Shown piece by piece: positions 10,401-20,001 of a stretch of DNA of 26,913 nucleotides. Each line of letters starts with the position of its first letter. Position 1 is the first letter of the stretch. Under the pieces are notes generated by a model. That model made no database searches, was not told the origin of the DNA, and worked only from the letters and a program-made list of their open reading frames with translations. The stretch comes from Pigoraptor vietnamica (Eukaryota; Opisthokonta; Filasterea): NCBI GenBank assembly GCA_943704525.1, contig CALSCQ010001388.1, positions 1 to 26,913 of the forward strand, in the 5' to 3' direction. Position numbers and translations under genes: made by a program.

Positions 10401-12466
10401 TCGAGGCGGAGTGGTCGGGCATCGCCGGCGACATTGGGGACGCGAAGACGGCGATTGACGGCTTCTACGACGACGTGACGGCCATGTGGGAGACGCAGAA
10501 GGGCCTGGAGGGCGACATTAACGACTTTGTGACGGGCCGGCTCAAGGCGCTGAAGGACGGCTACGTCGTCAACACTGCGCTCATCGGGAATCCCAACCAC
10601 GCGCGGCGCGAAGTGCCGAACGGCGGCGACGGGCAGTCTCTTGCCGAGCGGATGCGCGCGGCGGAGGACGACCTCGACGACGTGGTTGGCAGGGAGAGCG
10701 ACGGCGTGAACGCGGTGGAGGACGAGCTGAAGGACATTGCGAGCCTGCACAACATGCTCTCCGAGCAGCTCGATGCGCTCGCGAACATTACGGCGCGCCT
10801 GGCCGCGCAGAACGACCAGATCGGGACGCTCCACGACGTCATTTCGAACGAGGTGACGGAGGCGCTGCTGGACCTTGACGGGTCTCTCGACGAGATTGAC
10901 GGGCGCCTGTCGCAGCTGGAGAACCTCGCGACGCCATGCGGGCAGAACCCGTGCGGCACGCGCCTCTGCCGGAACACTGGCGGCGGCCAGTACGAGTGCT
11001 ACTGCAACGACGACGAGTTCGACACGGGTTCGGAGTGCATCAAGATTATGGACCACTGCCACGACGAGGGCGGCGCGGCCGTGTGCAAGAACGGCGCCAT
11101 CTGCACAAACAGCCTCATGGGTTACGAGTGCTCGTGCACGCTCGGCTACCGCGGTGACGACTGCGCGACGGCGTTCCGCCCCTGTGACAGCTCGCCCTGC
11201 GCCCACGGCACGTGCTCGAAGGACAAGAACGACGCCGAGGGCTTTGTGTGCACGGGCTGCCCCCCGTACTACACTGGCCCGCGCTGCCAGTTCCGCCAGG
11301 CGTTTGCGTTTACCGGCACGCAGTGGATTGGGTACGCGGCGCCCACGGCGTTTACGGCCGCCGTCGGCTTTTCGGTCAAGTTTTCGTTCATGACGGAAGC
11401 GAGCACGGGGACGCTCTTCGGGACGTTCCGCCAGGGCTCGTTCCAGGACCACATTGCCGTCTACCTGTACGCCGGTCGCCTCACGTTTTCGTTTGCGCCG
11501 GGCGCCTACAGCGCGTGCAACGAGGACTACACGTCGTGCCCCGGCGCGACGGTGTGGCGCACGGCCGACAAGGTCAACGACGGCGACGAGTATACTGTCA
11601 TGATCACGGTGGCCGCCAACCTCGTGACGATTTCGCTCACGGACGACGACGGCGCCCACGTGGCGGGATCGCCCAAGTCGCTGGATCTGATTACGAAGCC
11701 CGGCGCCGCCGGCACGATCGACCTCACGGGCCCGCTGTACTTTGGCCGCTTCAACCCGACGACGAACAACCAGTTTATCCCGCGCGCGCTGTCGAGCAAC
11801 CCCGGTTTTGTGGGCCACATGTGGGGCGTCTGGCTGTCTGGCACTCCGCGCACGCTCAACGCGGCCGTTGGAGGCGCCGTCACGGATGTGTCGAGCCCCC
11901 CCGCGGCCCTCGAGACGATCGGCAACGGCAACATGCTCGTGTTTGCCGGCGGCGCCTACGCGCGCTTCCTTCCGCGCACGCTCGGCGACGTCTTTGCGCT
12001 ATCGATGTGGTTCTCTGCGTCGTCTGACGGCATTTTGTTTGCGTCGGCCTCGGAAGACGGCAAAGACTACGCCGTGCTCGAGGTGGCCGACGGGAAGCTG
12101 TCGTTTTCGTGGAGCTGCGGCGGCGAGGGTCACAAGATCACGGGCCCGAGCGTCGTCGACATGGGCGCGATCAAGGTCGTCGTGGAGAAGGCCGTGCAGA
12201 CGACGGCGTCTGGCGTCGGGTCAAAGGTGACGCTGACGGCGTCTGGAGCCCTGTCTGCGCAGAGTGCGGTTGATGCGAACGGTCCGCTCGTTTCGATTGA
12301 CAACATGGAGAGCATATGGCTTGGCGGCGCGCCGGAGGAAGTGGCCGGCTCGTCGACGAACCGGGGCATCCAGGGCCGCGTGTGGGCGTTTGCCATCTCC
12401 GGCATGGCAGTGCCTTTTGGGACGGCCGTGGAGGTCGGAGAGGGGACGTTCTACGCCACGCACTGA
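4412..12466 (+). CDS. Laminin-like secreted multidomain protein, single exon
   Basis: Encodes 2684 residues without a detectable intron. The start at 4412 is chosen because it opens a signal peptide (MALTRAVFLCAVAAAIVVVA). Order: residues 25-190, a Cys-containing beta-rich domain resembling pre-peptidase C-terminal (PPC) modules; about 220-350, an Ig-like stretch; about 674-838, a divergent laminin N-terminal (domain VI) region ending RFFIFERVTVDGMCPCNGH, close to the animal junction motif GGRCKCNGH; 840-1880, about 13 laminin-type EGF modules (for example CDCHPDTNTEGDHCETC); CDSC near 1880, where laminins place the cysteines that cross-link chains; about 1885-2172, an Ala/Leu/Asp-rich coiled coil; 2176-2294, three ordinary EGF modules; about 2297-2475 and 2500-2684, two LamG-like domains. 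This is the order of a laminin alpha chain, apart from the extra N-terminal domains, the EGFs after the coil and only two LamG units. A role in extracellular matrix or a cell coat is likely. Trimer formation with other chains is unproven. Two in-frame stops lie 18 nt apart at the end. Confidence 0.93.
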   Translation: MALTRAVFLCAVAAAIVVVAHAAAPSSPNARCEDAIPEKAASIFGDGIEASLSFEGFVDFATDGGKEIDTTDGGALADCMGKFGLGANRFTSFHSIRPDGDYMYSIGFCSRDAADGKLQVVVYEADSCDDTPKCVPGLDVTGDCGGAVLFRARRGVRYFVVVINGEADPTKVTRPYSLDVHRYECSDSGSLRCDTDGTAIACDDGYVKFFDNDVPRCVQDVSISRVGNAPIEGQSFTMQANAGGNVLNEPILASEITWYFRHERDAEVTQLTDHPITKSPTNSPPVSLMTSGAGPLQKQQLVIDRAFSNWRKYFFSAKVERGGKTYWSPEFQVTLSTLRAFPVESIDNILNGKTVSEYWHPTNNWPAFERYVYSVNIAGATGTRVYLTAPVYTENSGSMTVKRNAVPTAVATTVVKDIGNQWFTVICDHVILKFDGSSYSDAATRKTHIQTTLETALKALMDDGKTTPAPFGVSVYITSSVPAITSGPYEVNLYAMNYRTGKPIALADIVTAINWNGNAASAGSTSIFTAATVGKLTTGTTTTGPTFCTLLCSDNSYVTTRTDTNGFVAVAPADTLNLGSRWSIEAADGEVKLDAPYQSRVVLKSLNTGAAAFTNKYVAANIVLSSDFTTVQSSTFSYVAAKADALVFEITNAATYFLFTSDPSKTMQYTSTKCPPRSFGKSATDISTPSQCASTSVFPANDPTYRRYEIDLGGEFSLNGFAAATAYYTLADTTKTSQRPFRIAAKLKAEDAYTSLTTAIGADEGTRCRSFIPSPCRDAPISANIIGYTRSKTFPGGVRDGMLGWRYLRIEFDTMLANIAKVAIDQRFFIFERVTVDGMCPCNGHSGACDPSNGYCALSVGNGDGENLAFTDTTSLGENYPAQSKGKDALVNCQHRTAGIKCDVCEVGFYASSPVINHGFPDVTYDQIGNPSIPVVTPEEIRNLQFFYYDFDLTPAQTNRYMVPDDSDDGVNGFSEVYKLFFGNGEVCRVCECNGHARSEWDPNVSPSLTDPCDVETGVCDCHPDTNTEGDHCETCMDNYCRPLCYDDSDPSCFRSACYECMCNKHSIGYDAGANQDRCEKMGCGCACDPTHNVDGAFCQNCKYGYHSDDGTGLDGKVCSACACNGHKKFAALGEVPDGVDDLAESCNAVAGHCMQNWYGEKEACLDNTFGSSCQYCLPDYYRPYLAGTTNISPRDSCTSCQCGPSAEGRALADRGYGWEDGKLATCDPEGGQCFCDAAKNVKLNEELNKCECKVGFWRTPAEEANGDPCKPCNCNSHKDDDFCNPTTGNCDDESKLFGGLCKDNTRGEKCELCIDGFFRATGDPLSAGCVPCDCTGNGDKLQSGEDTCNPVGGACNCKGCTTGAKCDECGTSCFSQPTRANGDKLVKGVHVCKACRTDSCNGWSDTCDKWSSVCSNCDATSNTGGDHCDTCKDGYKRDLSKVAFLGATKPWDYTFTDADNAVLLKTTCVLCQCNTHSTKCDAKTGECSACGDNTENDKSATGTARCDKCKDNYFRNSEGYNPFSSCDLYGQSPPSPKTAQDVTKACVACSQHCFLAGAGATCTKSNGKCTNCPTGATGDRCERCTPGYYGEPSKGIPCRKCECYGHESPVNVGRNAGKNKENKISPLQLCEHGADATLTNVCFLEYLSMGAGPGSDAEKAKTDASVALKYVRCACEQETTDKVTNWKTGLLINDESKYTGRQCTSCNAKRYYGIPTTPLGAGGYDVCHDCVCYSNINLYGTSDNCVTSLLSPKCQNCLGQTTGDDCGTCKDGWYGNPKRQDRAVLDGSGNPNKCFKCDCNGQSKTRVGVALGIAGDTCIGVGANPNPGDYKCGECRPGYTGDGCDQCAIGYQKSTANALGDGRKDNLYVVCTQCDSCTTDLLNGKLVPNQPILNAVYDGVATLNASVLTYIGLDGSILNGKLTDARDAATDAVTKSHEALNAANLLDTAIDQLKSDQETTIGNIQTQFNTAKHNIAGEADADSLAIIALTTAIGALEAEWSGIAGDIGDAKTAIDGFYDDVTAMWETQKGLEGDINDFVTGRLKALKDGYVVNTALIGNPNHARREVPNGGDGQSLAERMRAAEDDLDDVVGRESDGVNAVEDELKDIASLHNMLSEQLDALANITARLAAQNDQIGTLHDVISNEVTEALLDLDGSLDEIDGRLSQLENLATPCGQNPCGTRLCRNTGGGQYECYCNDDEFDTGSECIKIMDHCHDEGGAAVCKNGAICTNSLMGYECSCTLGYRGDDCATAFRPCDSSPCAHGTCSKDKNDAEGFVCTGCPPYYTGPRCQFRQAFAFTGTQWIGYAAPTAFTAAVGFSVKFSFMTEASTGTLFGTFRQGSFQDHIAVYLYAGRLTFSFAPGAYSACNEDYTSCPGATVWRTADKVNDGDEYTVMITVAANLVTISLTDDDGAHVAGSPKSLDLITKPGAAGTIDLTGPLYFGRFNPTTNNQFIPRALSSNPGFVGHMWGVWLSGTPRTLNAAVGGAVTDVSSPPAALETIGNGNMLVFAGGAYARFLPRTLGDVFALSMWFSASSDGILFASASEDGKDYAVLEVADGKLSFSWSCGGEGHKITGPSVVDMGAIKVVVEKAVQTTASGVGSKVTLTASGALSAQSAVDANGPLVSIDNMESIWLGGAPEEVAGSSTNRGIQGRVWAFAISGMAVPFGTAVEVGEGTFYATH

Positions 12467-12515
12467 CCCTTCGAGTCGCTCTGACCCTCGAGTCACTCTG
12501 ACCCCTCGAGTCGCT
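12463..12515. repeat. 17-18-bp tandem repeat spanning the laminin-like stop codon
   Basis: Three units of about CTGACCCTCGAGTCGCT (12463-12480, 12481-12497, 12498-12515). Each unit includes a TGA. The first is the stop codon and the second is in frame 18 nt later, so the stop has been duplicated in tandem. Confidence 0.8.
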
Positions 12516-12748
12516 CGAGTCACCTTCGCCCGGTCAAGGGCCGCAAACGTCGCTCGCGTTCGCATTGCGTCAAGTATCAATTAAGAGGCCTCACGTGCCG
12601 ACAACTGCGTATAACAGCACAGTTTACTGCCCCTGCACACGCGTATGCCTCACAGGGAGCATGACGACACAGCGAAGTTGTTGCGATTAGAAAGCCTGAA
12701 TTGTCAACACGACTCTATCGGTGGAAATGGCGAGAAAGCCACCATCAG

Positions 12749-12756
12749 TCACGTGA
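12749..12756. promoter_or_regulatory. TCACGTGA palindrome (extended E-box)
   Basis: Octamer about 490 bp upstream of the tetraspanin start codon, with a second CACGTG core 12 bp further on (12768-12773). Confidence 0.45.
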
Positions 12757-13002
12757 TGGCCGAAGAACACGTGGCGTTGTGTGGAAAATTGCCCATTTTT
12801 GGTGCGTTTTCAAATTAATTGCCCGGGCAGGTAGGATGCCGTCGAATTAAATTGGAGAATACGTTATTTTGTGCAATTTTTGTGAACAAATTCAAATTAA
12901 TATTTGAAACAGTTCCAATCTTCCATTTGCCCGCGAAAAAACCGCTAAAACGGACTTTTTTGCTTACTCTGTGTGAGAGGTTGCCGCCTGACGGTCACAC
13001 GT

Positions 13003-13072
13003 ACACACACACACACACACGCACGCACACACACACGCACGCACACACACACATACACACACACACACACAG
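13003..13072. repeat. CA/CG-interrupted (CA)n microsatellite
   Basis: About 70 bp of CA repeat with CACG interruptions, about 165 bp upstream of the tetraspanin start codon. No coding role is supported. Confidence 0.9.
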
Positions 13073-13238
13073 CGTCCCACGCACTCACGCGCATGGCTCT
13101 TGCGTGCTATCCACGGCACAGGTGACGCGGTATAGCTACTCCCATATAACAGTGGGCCTCACACACTTCTTCGTTGCATCTTTTTTCACTCGTGCCTTCC
13201 GACCCGGCTCTCTGTCGCGTTTTTGCTGAACAGGGAAA

Positions 13239-14424
13239 ATGGCGGCGTACGACTGCCTCAAGAACTCGCTCAAGGCGCTCAACATTTTCTACGCCGTGAG
13301 TGTCTGTTGCGTGCGTGTGTCTGCGGCACCTCTTCTCTTATTTTCCGGCTGTCTCGAGTGCTGGCTCTCGTTTCCGTTGCTCGCTTTTTGGTCCGGCGTA
13401 CTTCTCCACTGCTCCTGTGAGCGCGCCTGAGTGTGCTGTCTCGGTACGTTGCTCACCGCTGCTCTTCTGCCTCCATTCGCCACATGCCGACAGATTATCG
13501 GCATCATCCTTATCGCCGTCGCCGCGTATGCCAAGGGCGCGGCAAAGATTTCGAGCGTGAGCATTGCGGGCGGCATTATTGCCTGCGGTGTCTTCCTGTT
13601 TATTGTCGCCCTCATCGGCTTCGTTGGCGCGCACAAGCACCACCAGGTCCTCCTCTTTATCGTATCCGCCCGAGTCGCCAGCGTTGCATTGCAATGGACG
13701 CGCGGTTGCTTTCGTGTGCTTGACGTGCTTCGCTTAGTGTGTTGGACTGTGCGCTTTCGGTTTGTCGACTGTGTCGTCTGTGCCGACTGCGCGTTAAGTA
13801 TTCGTCCCTATCTGTCACGTCGAGTCACCTGCGCTTTGCACTTGTGTTCCTTGACTGCGCACGCCTGTCGTCTTTCCCCTTTCCCACCACTTTGCACTTG
13901 TGTTCCTTGACCTGCACGCCCCTGTCGTCTTTCCCCTTTCCCACCACTTTGCACTTGTGTTCCTTGACCTGCACGCCCCTGTCGTCTTTCCCCTTTCCCA
14001 CCACTTTGCACTTGTGTTCCTTGACCTGCACGCCCCTGTCGTCTTTCCCCTTCCCACCCCACAGTACATGATTGTGCTGGGCATCGTCTTCATCATTGAG
14101 CTCGGCGTCTCGATTGCCGCCCTCGCCGTGTCGCACAGCCAGAAGGAGGACCTCCTCTACAACGGTTGGACGTCGCTCTCGGACGCGTCCAAGAACGACA
14201 TTCAGGATTGGGGCGTCTGCTGCGGCTTCAAGAACGCGTCGCTGCCGCCCTTCACCCCCGAGGGCCGCGGGTCGCTCTGCCCGGGGTACCCGATCATCAA
14301 CGCCACGTACACGAACGCCATCACGTGCTACAGCAAGCTGGAGAAGAACCTCGACAAGTCGTTCAAGGCTGTCGGCGTTGTCGGCATCGTCTTTGCCTTC
14401 ACGGAGGTGCGTGGGTCGCCGGGG

Positions 14425-14493
<69 letters not shown>

Positions 14494-14527
14494 TGTGTGT
14501 GTGTCGGTGTGTGTGTGTGTGTGTGTC

Positions 14528-14565
<38 letters not shown>

Positions 14566-14789
14566 GGTGTGTGTGTGTGTGTGGGGGGGCATCTTTGTGT
14601 GCCTGGGTGTTGTTGTGCTCCCGCACGCGTGCCTCGTGTCATGCTCTGTGCCTGCGTGTGTGCGCATGCCGGCGTGCGGTGCGGTTCGCTCATCCCACTG
14701 CGCTTCTCCAACAGCTTGTCGGGATTGTCCTTGCGCTCGCCTTCCGCAACCAGAAGAACCCCAAGGCAAACCCCAGCGCCTTTTTGTAA
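13239..14789 (+). CDS. Tetraspanin family membrane protein (4 exons)
   Basis: Exons 13239-13295, 13494-13661, 14065-14406 and 14715-14789, all phase 0; 213 residues. Four membrane segments are visible: roughly residues 13-32 ([19 protein letters not shown]), 41-62 ([19 protein letters not shown]), 71-97 ([19 protein letters not shown], followed by a short hydrophobic tail) and 176-199 ([13 protein letters not shown] then [10 protein letters not shown]). The large loop between segments 3 and 4 carries the family signature CCG (WGVCCGFKN) plus two further cysteines ([14 protein letters not shown]), so it can form the two core disulfides, and one sequon (NAT). The cytosolic tail is short and basic (RNQKNPK). 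Tetraspanins organise partner proteins such as adhesion receptors in the plasma membrane. The protein is on the short side for the family because the large loop is small. Subfamily is not assignable. All three introns cut within or at the edges of membrane segments. Confidence 0.93.
13834..14064 (+). repeat. 57-bp minisatellite made of 3' splice-site sequence in tetraspanin intron 2
   Basis: Four units (13834-13889, 13890-13946, 13947-14003, 14004-14064) starting CTTTGCACTTGTG. Each has a branch-point-like CCTTGACC followed by a long pyrimidine run (GTCTTTCCCCTTTCCCACC). Only the last unit ends in CAG, the acceptor used. No AG dinucleotide occurs from 13824 until that acceptor. The unit is thus a repeated copy of the intron's own 3' end minus the AG. 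Confidence 0.9.
14426..14582 (+). repeat. (GT)n microsatellite in tetraspanin intron 3
   Basis: About 155 bp of GT repeat with occasional GTCG and TTG interruptions, making up half of the 308-nt intron 14407-14714. UG-rich tracts just downstream of a 5' splice site can bind CELF/TIA/TDP-43-type proteins in animals; no such role is shown here. Confidence 0.95.
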
Positions 14790-15281
14790 GCGCCGCAGTA
14801 GCCCAGCGCTGTGCGTGTGCGCACGTGCGGCCTCCCTTGAACACGTGACCCTGCAAAGCATCGCACCGCCAGCGCCCTAATTCTCCCTGTGTTTGTGTGG
14901 ATGTCTGCCGTTGCGTGCGCCTTGCGAGCGAATACACTGTTCGTGTCGCAGAGCTGTACACCAGTGCACATTGGATAGTCGATTTTTTATAATATATAAT
15001 GTTGTGCAACTCTGCGTTACGGTACTGCACCATTCGGACGCCTGGAGCGCACGGAGGCGTCTGGCAGAGTGCGGCAGTGGGAATAGGAGAGCGCACACAG
15101 TGGCACCGTTGGAGTGCGACAGCCGCGAATTGCAGGCTGCCCTCGCTGGCACGAAACGATACGCCCAGATATTGCCCTGGCTTCCGCAGCCCAAAAAGTG
15201 GATGCACTCTCCCTAGAGTACGTAGCGAGACGACGTTCGTGCAGTCAGGGCAGGGGCGTTCGAATCGACGTCACACGTACA
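14790..15281. other. Convergent 3' region between tetraspanin and SPRTN
   Basis: No gene is supported. The region is shared 3' flanking sequence of two convergent genes. It includes an AT-rich patch (TTTTTTATAATATATAATG, about 14983-15001) that may serve cleavage and polyadenylation. No canonical AATAAA is present at the expected distance of either gene. Confidence 0.5.
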
Positions 15282-17980
<2,699 letters not shown>

Positions 17981-18351
17981 TGCCAGCGCGCTCTTCTCAA
18001 ACGAACGCCAGCAAAGAGAGTGTCGTCGACGAGTGTTTGGGACTCGCGCTCAAGCGCTGTTTCGGCACGCGTGCGCCGTTTTGGGTCAGTACTTCGTCGG
18101 GCCACGAACTGATGACGTCACGCCAGTCCCTCAGTCCAGCACTCAGTCGAAGTGCGTGTGCGCGCTAGTGTGTGCCGCCTATGTGTGCGCACGTGTGCGC
18201 AATCGAAGTGTGTGCGTGCGTGCGTGTGTCTCGTGTCTATTTGCGCGCACGTGCCTGCGTGTGTGTGCATGAGCACGCGCGCATTGTATGACACCCTCCC
18301 ACCACTTTTCACGCACTCTGCCCTGTCTTCCGGCCTGCGCTGCAACGGGCG
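17981..18351. other. Divergent promoter region of SPRTN and the homeodomain gene
   Basis: 371 bp between two start codons that point away from each other. No gene is supported. It contains a perfect CRE (18113-18120) and GTGTGTGCG-type runs (about 18148-18270), with a pyrimidine-rich stretch before 18352. Confidence 0.6.
18113..18120. promoter_or_regulatory. CRE palindrome TGACGTCA
   Basis: A perfect CRE inside the divergent SPRTN/homeodomain promoter, about 130 bp from the SPRTN start and 230 bp from the homeodomain start. CREs are bound by bZIP dimers of the CREB/ATF type. Confidence 0.5.
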
Positions 18352-19600
18352 ATGAGCGCGCTCGAGGGTGGCGCGCGCACGCGTCGTTTCACGCCCACAC
18401 AGGCGGCGCTGCTGTCGTCCCGCTTTGCCGCCGACCCGCGCCCGTCCACAGCCGCCATCGACGACATTGCGCGGCACACTGGCCTCACCCACGCGCAGAT
18501 ACGAAAGTACTTTCGCAACAGGCGCACGCGTGACGCAGCATCGCACGAAGCGGAGACTGCGCCTGCTAGTGGGGATGGCGGCGTGCAGGCACTCGGAGGA
18601 GGCGCAGCTGACGAACACGCGGGCGCGAGTGTGTTAATTGCGGGAGAGGCGCGCGAAGGGGCGCGACGGAAGGCATTGAAGCGCGCACACGAGGCCGCAC
18701 GTGTGCTACTGGATGCGCTCGCTGGTGTGGGCCCGTCGCGCGATCGCCGCAGTGTGCTGTCCCGGCTGGCGCGTCGGCTGGGTACTCCGGACAAGCGGGC
18801 GCTGAGGGACTCGCTGGGGCTCAAGCCGAAAATTGGCAGCGCAGACCCGTCGCTCAAGGCGTCGACGGTGCGCGACAGGTGCGTGTCAGTGTGGCTGTTG
18901 CGTGGGCTTGAGTACCGAGTTTCCCTCCCGCTCTCGCTGAACGAGCGTTATTGTTAGTCTTCTTCCCTCGTCGCCCACTGTTACTTCCGACACGGTGCAA
19001 TTCCGTGCTGTCGCATGCCTCGATGTGCGAGCTGCCTCCGCGCTTCAACCGCGCGCGATCCCCCAATTCGTCGCATGAATAGCCAACAGAAACCGAATGA
19101 CACCGCACATCCACAGGTCGACACGTGCCTGGCGCGAACTCGAGTCGCTCTTCTGCGCGTCGGCACCCGCCCACTCGGCCCCGGCCGTTCTAGCGCACGC
19201 CACCCCGGAAGATCTCCTCACGGTTTCGGACACCCCGTCTACGGGCGATGCTATGGCGCCAATGTCCCTTACCAGCGATGCCCTCAGCGCGCTCGGACTC
19301 GGCGCGCACGTGGGCCCGCCTCCCATCGGCCCCCTTGCGCCCGCGCTGCGCGCTGCCAACGCCGACATGGTTGCGGGCATAGCGGCCATGCTGGAACGCC
19401 ACGAGGACGTCGCAGTGCTCGTCGCCCGTCGCTTGGGGTTTGAGGACGTGCGGCGGAGGGGCGTGAAGGACCTCGGCATTTGTGTTTCCCGCAAGCGCGC
19501 GCGAACGGACGGCGCGCCCTTGCGGTCCATGGGCTCCTCTTCGAAGGATGGCGACGAACACGACCTCCTGCGCGCTCGCGGCGTGGGAGACCTCACTTAG
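18352..19600 (+). CDS. Homeodomain protein, non-TALE type (2 exons)
   Basis: Exons 18352-18878 and 19117-19600, phase 2, donor GTGCGT and acceptor CCACAG; 336 residues. A 60-position homeodomain without a TALE insertion occupies residues 6-65. Counting from the invariant Asn51 (residue 56), Phe8, Gln12, Leu16, Phe20, Pro26, Leu40, Phe49, Arg52 and Arg53 all fall at their standard places (RRFTPTQAALLSSRF; QIRKYFRNRRTR). The normally invariant Trp48 is Tyr (residue 53). The remainder is Ala-rich and mostly without recognisable domains. A basic helical stretch (ALKRAHEAARVLLDALAGV, about residues 105-123) and a second helical region in exon 2 (MVAGIAAMLERHEDVAVLV) could mediate contacts. A basic KRAR motif near the C-terminus may be a nuclear signal. 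It should be a sequence-specific DNA-binding regulator; class is not assignable by eye. Confidence 0.85.
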
Positions 19601-20001
19601 GGGTCCGGTTGCTCGCTGTGAGATGATGCGATGAATGCTGAGAAGGAAGCACGCCATTACGGGGGACCGACGGGCACTGCTGTGTGCGGTGGTCGGCTGT
19701 GGCGCGCCCTGTCCCCGTGCGCGTGTCCTCAACTCGCCGGGTGCTCCATAGAATCGTGGGACGGGCGAAGGCCCCTTTGGCCGGCTGTGGCGCGCTCTGT
19801 CCCCGTGCGCGTGTCCTCAACTCGCCGTGTGCTCCATAGAATCGTGGGACGGGCGAAGGCCCCTTTGGCGGCAGCGATTCGAATATGTGCGCCGCAATCC
19901 CTGTCTGCGCCGCACGCCGATGGTGCATAAAGAAATGTCGACAGTCGGTTCAATTCACTGTCCATGTTGACCTATATTGTGTTGCTTTGGAGCCACTGCG
20001 A
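19601..20001. other. Convergent 3' region between homeodomain and receptor genes
   Basis: No gene is supported. About half of it is an 88-bp tandem duplication. The rest is 3' flanking sequence shared by the two convergent genes. Confidence 0.5.
19694..19869. repeat. 88-bp tandem duplication, two copies
   Basis: Copy 1 is 19694-19781 and copy 2 19782-19869. Both begin CGGCTGTGGCGCGC and end GGGCGAAGGCCCCTTTGG; only a few positions differ. Near-identity points to a recent duplication. It lies between two convergent genes and contains CCATAGAATCGTGGGACGG in each copy. Confidence 0.93.

Larger units (their letters stand above)
12467..13238. other. Intergenic region between laminin-like and tetraspanin genes
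   Basis: No gene is supported. It holds the stop-codon repeat, TCACGTG at 12591, TCACGTGA at 12749-12756, CACGTG at 12768-12773, an AT-richer stretch (12790-12960) containing TTTGCCCGCGAAAA, and a CA microsatellite at 13003-13072. The sequence just before the tetraspanin start (TTTTTGCTGAACAG, 13219-13233) looks like a 3' splice site, so a 5' UTR intron is possible. Confidence 0.5.

Noticed and set aside
7433-11818. 1461-codon open frame on the minus strand
   Set aside because: Same cause as above; the sense strand encodes clear EGF, coiled-coil and LamG modules, and the antisense product has none.
13900-14880. A single 326-codon frame through the tetraspanin region
   Set aside because: It reads through the minisatellite and the GT repeat. 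The spliced four-exon model restores all four membrane segments, the CCG motif and a normal C-terminus.
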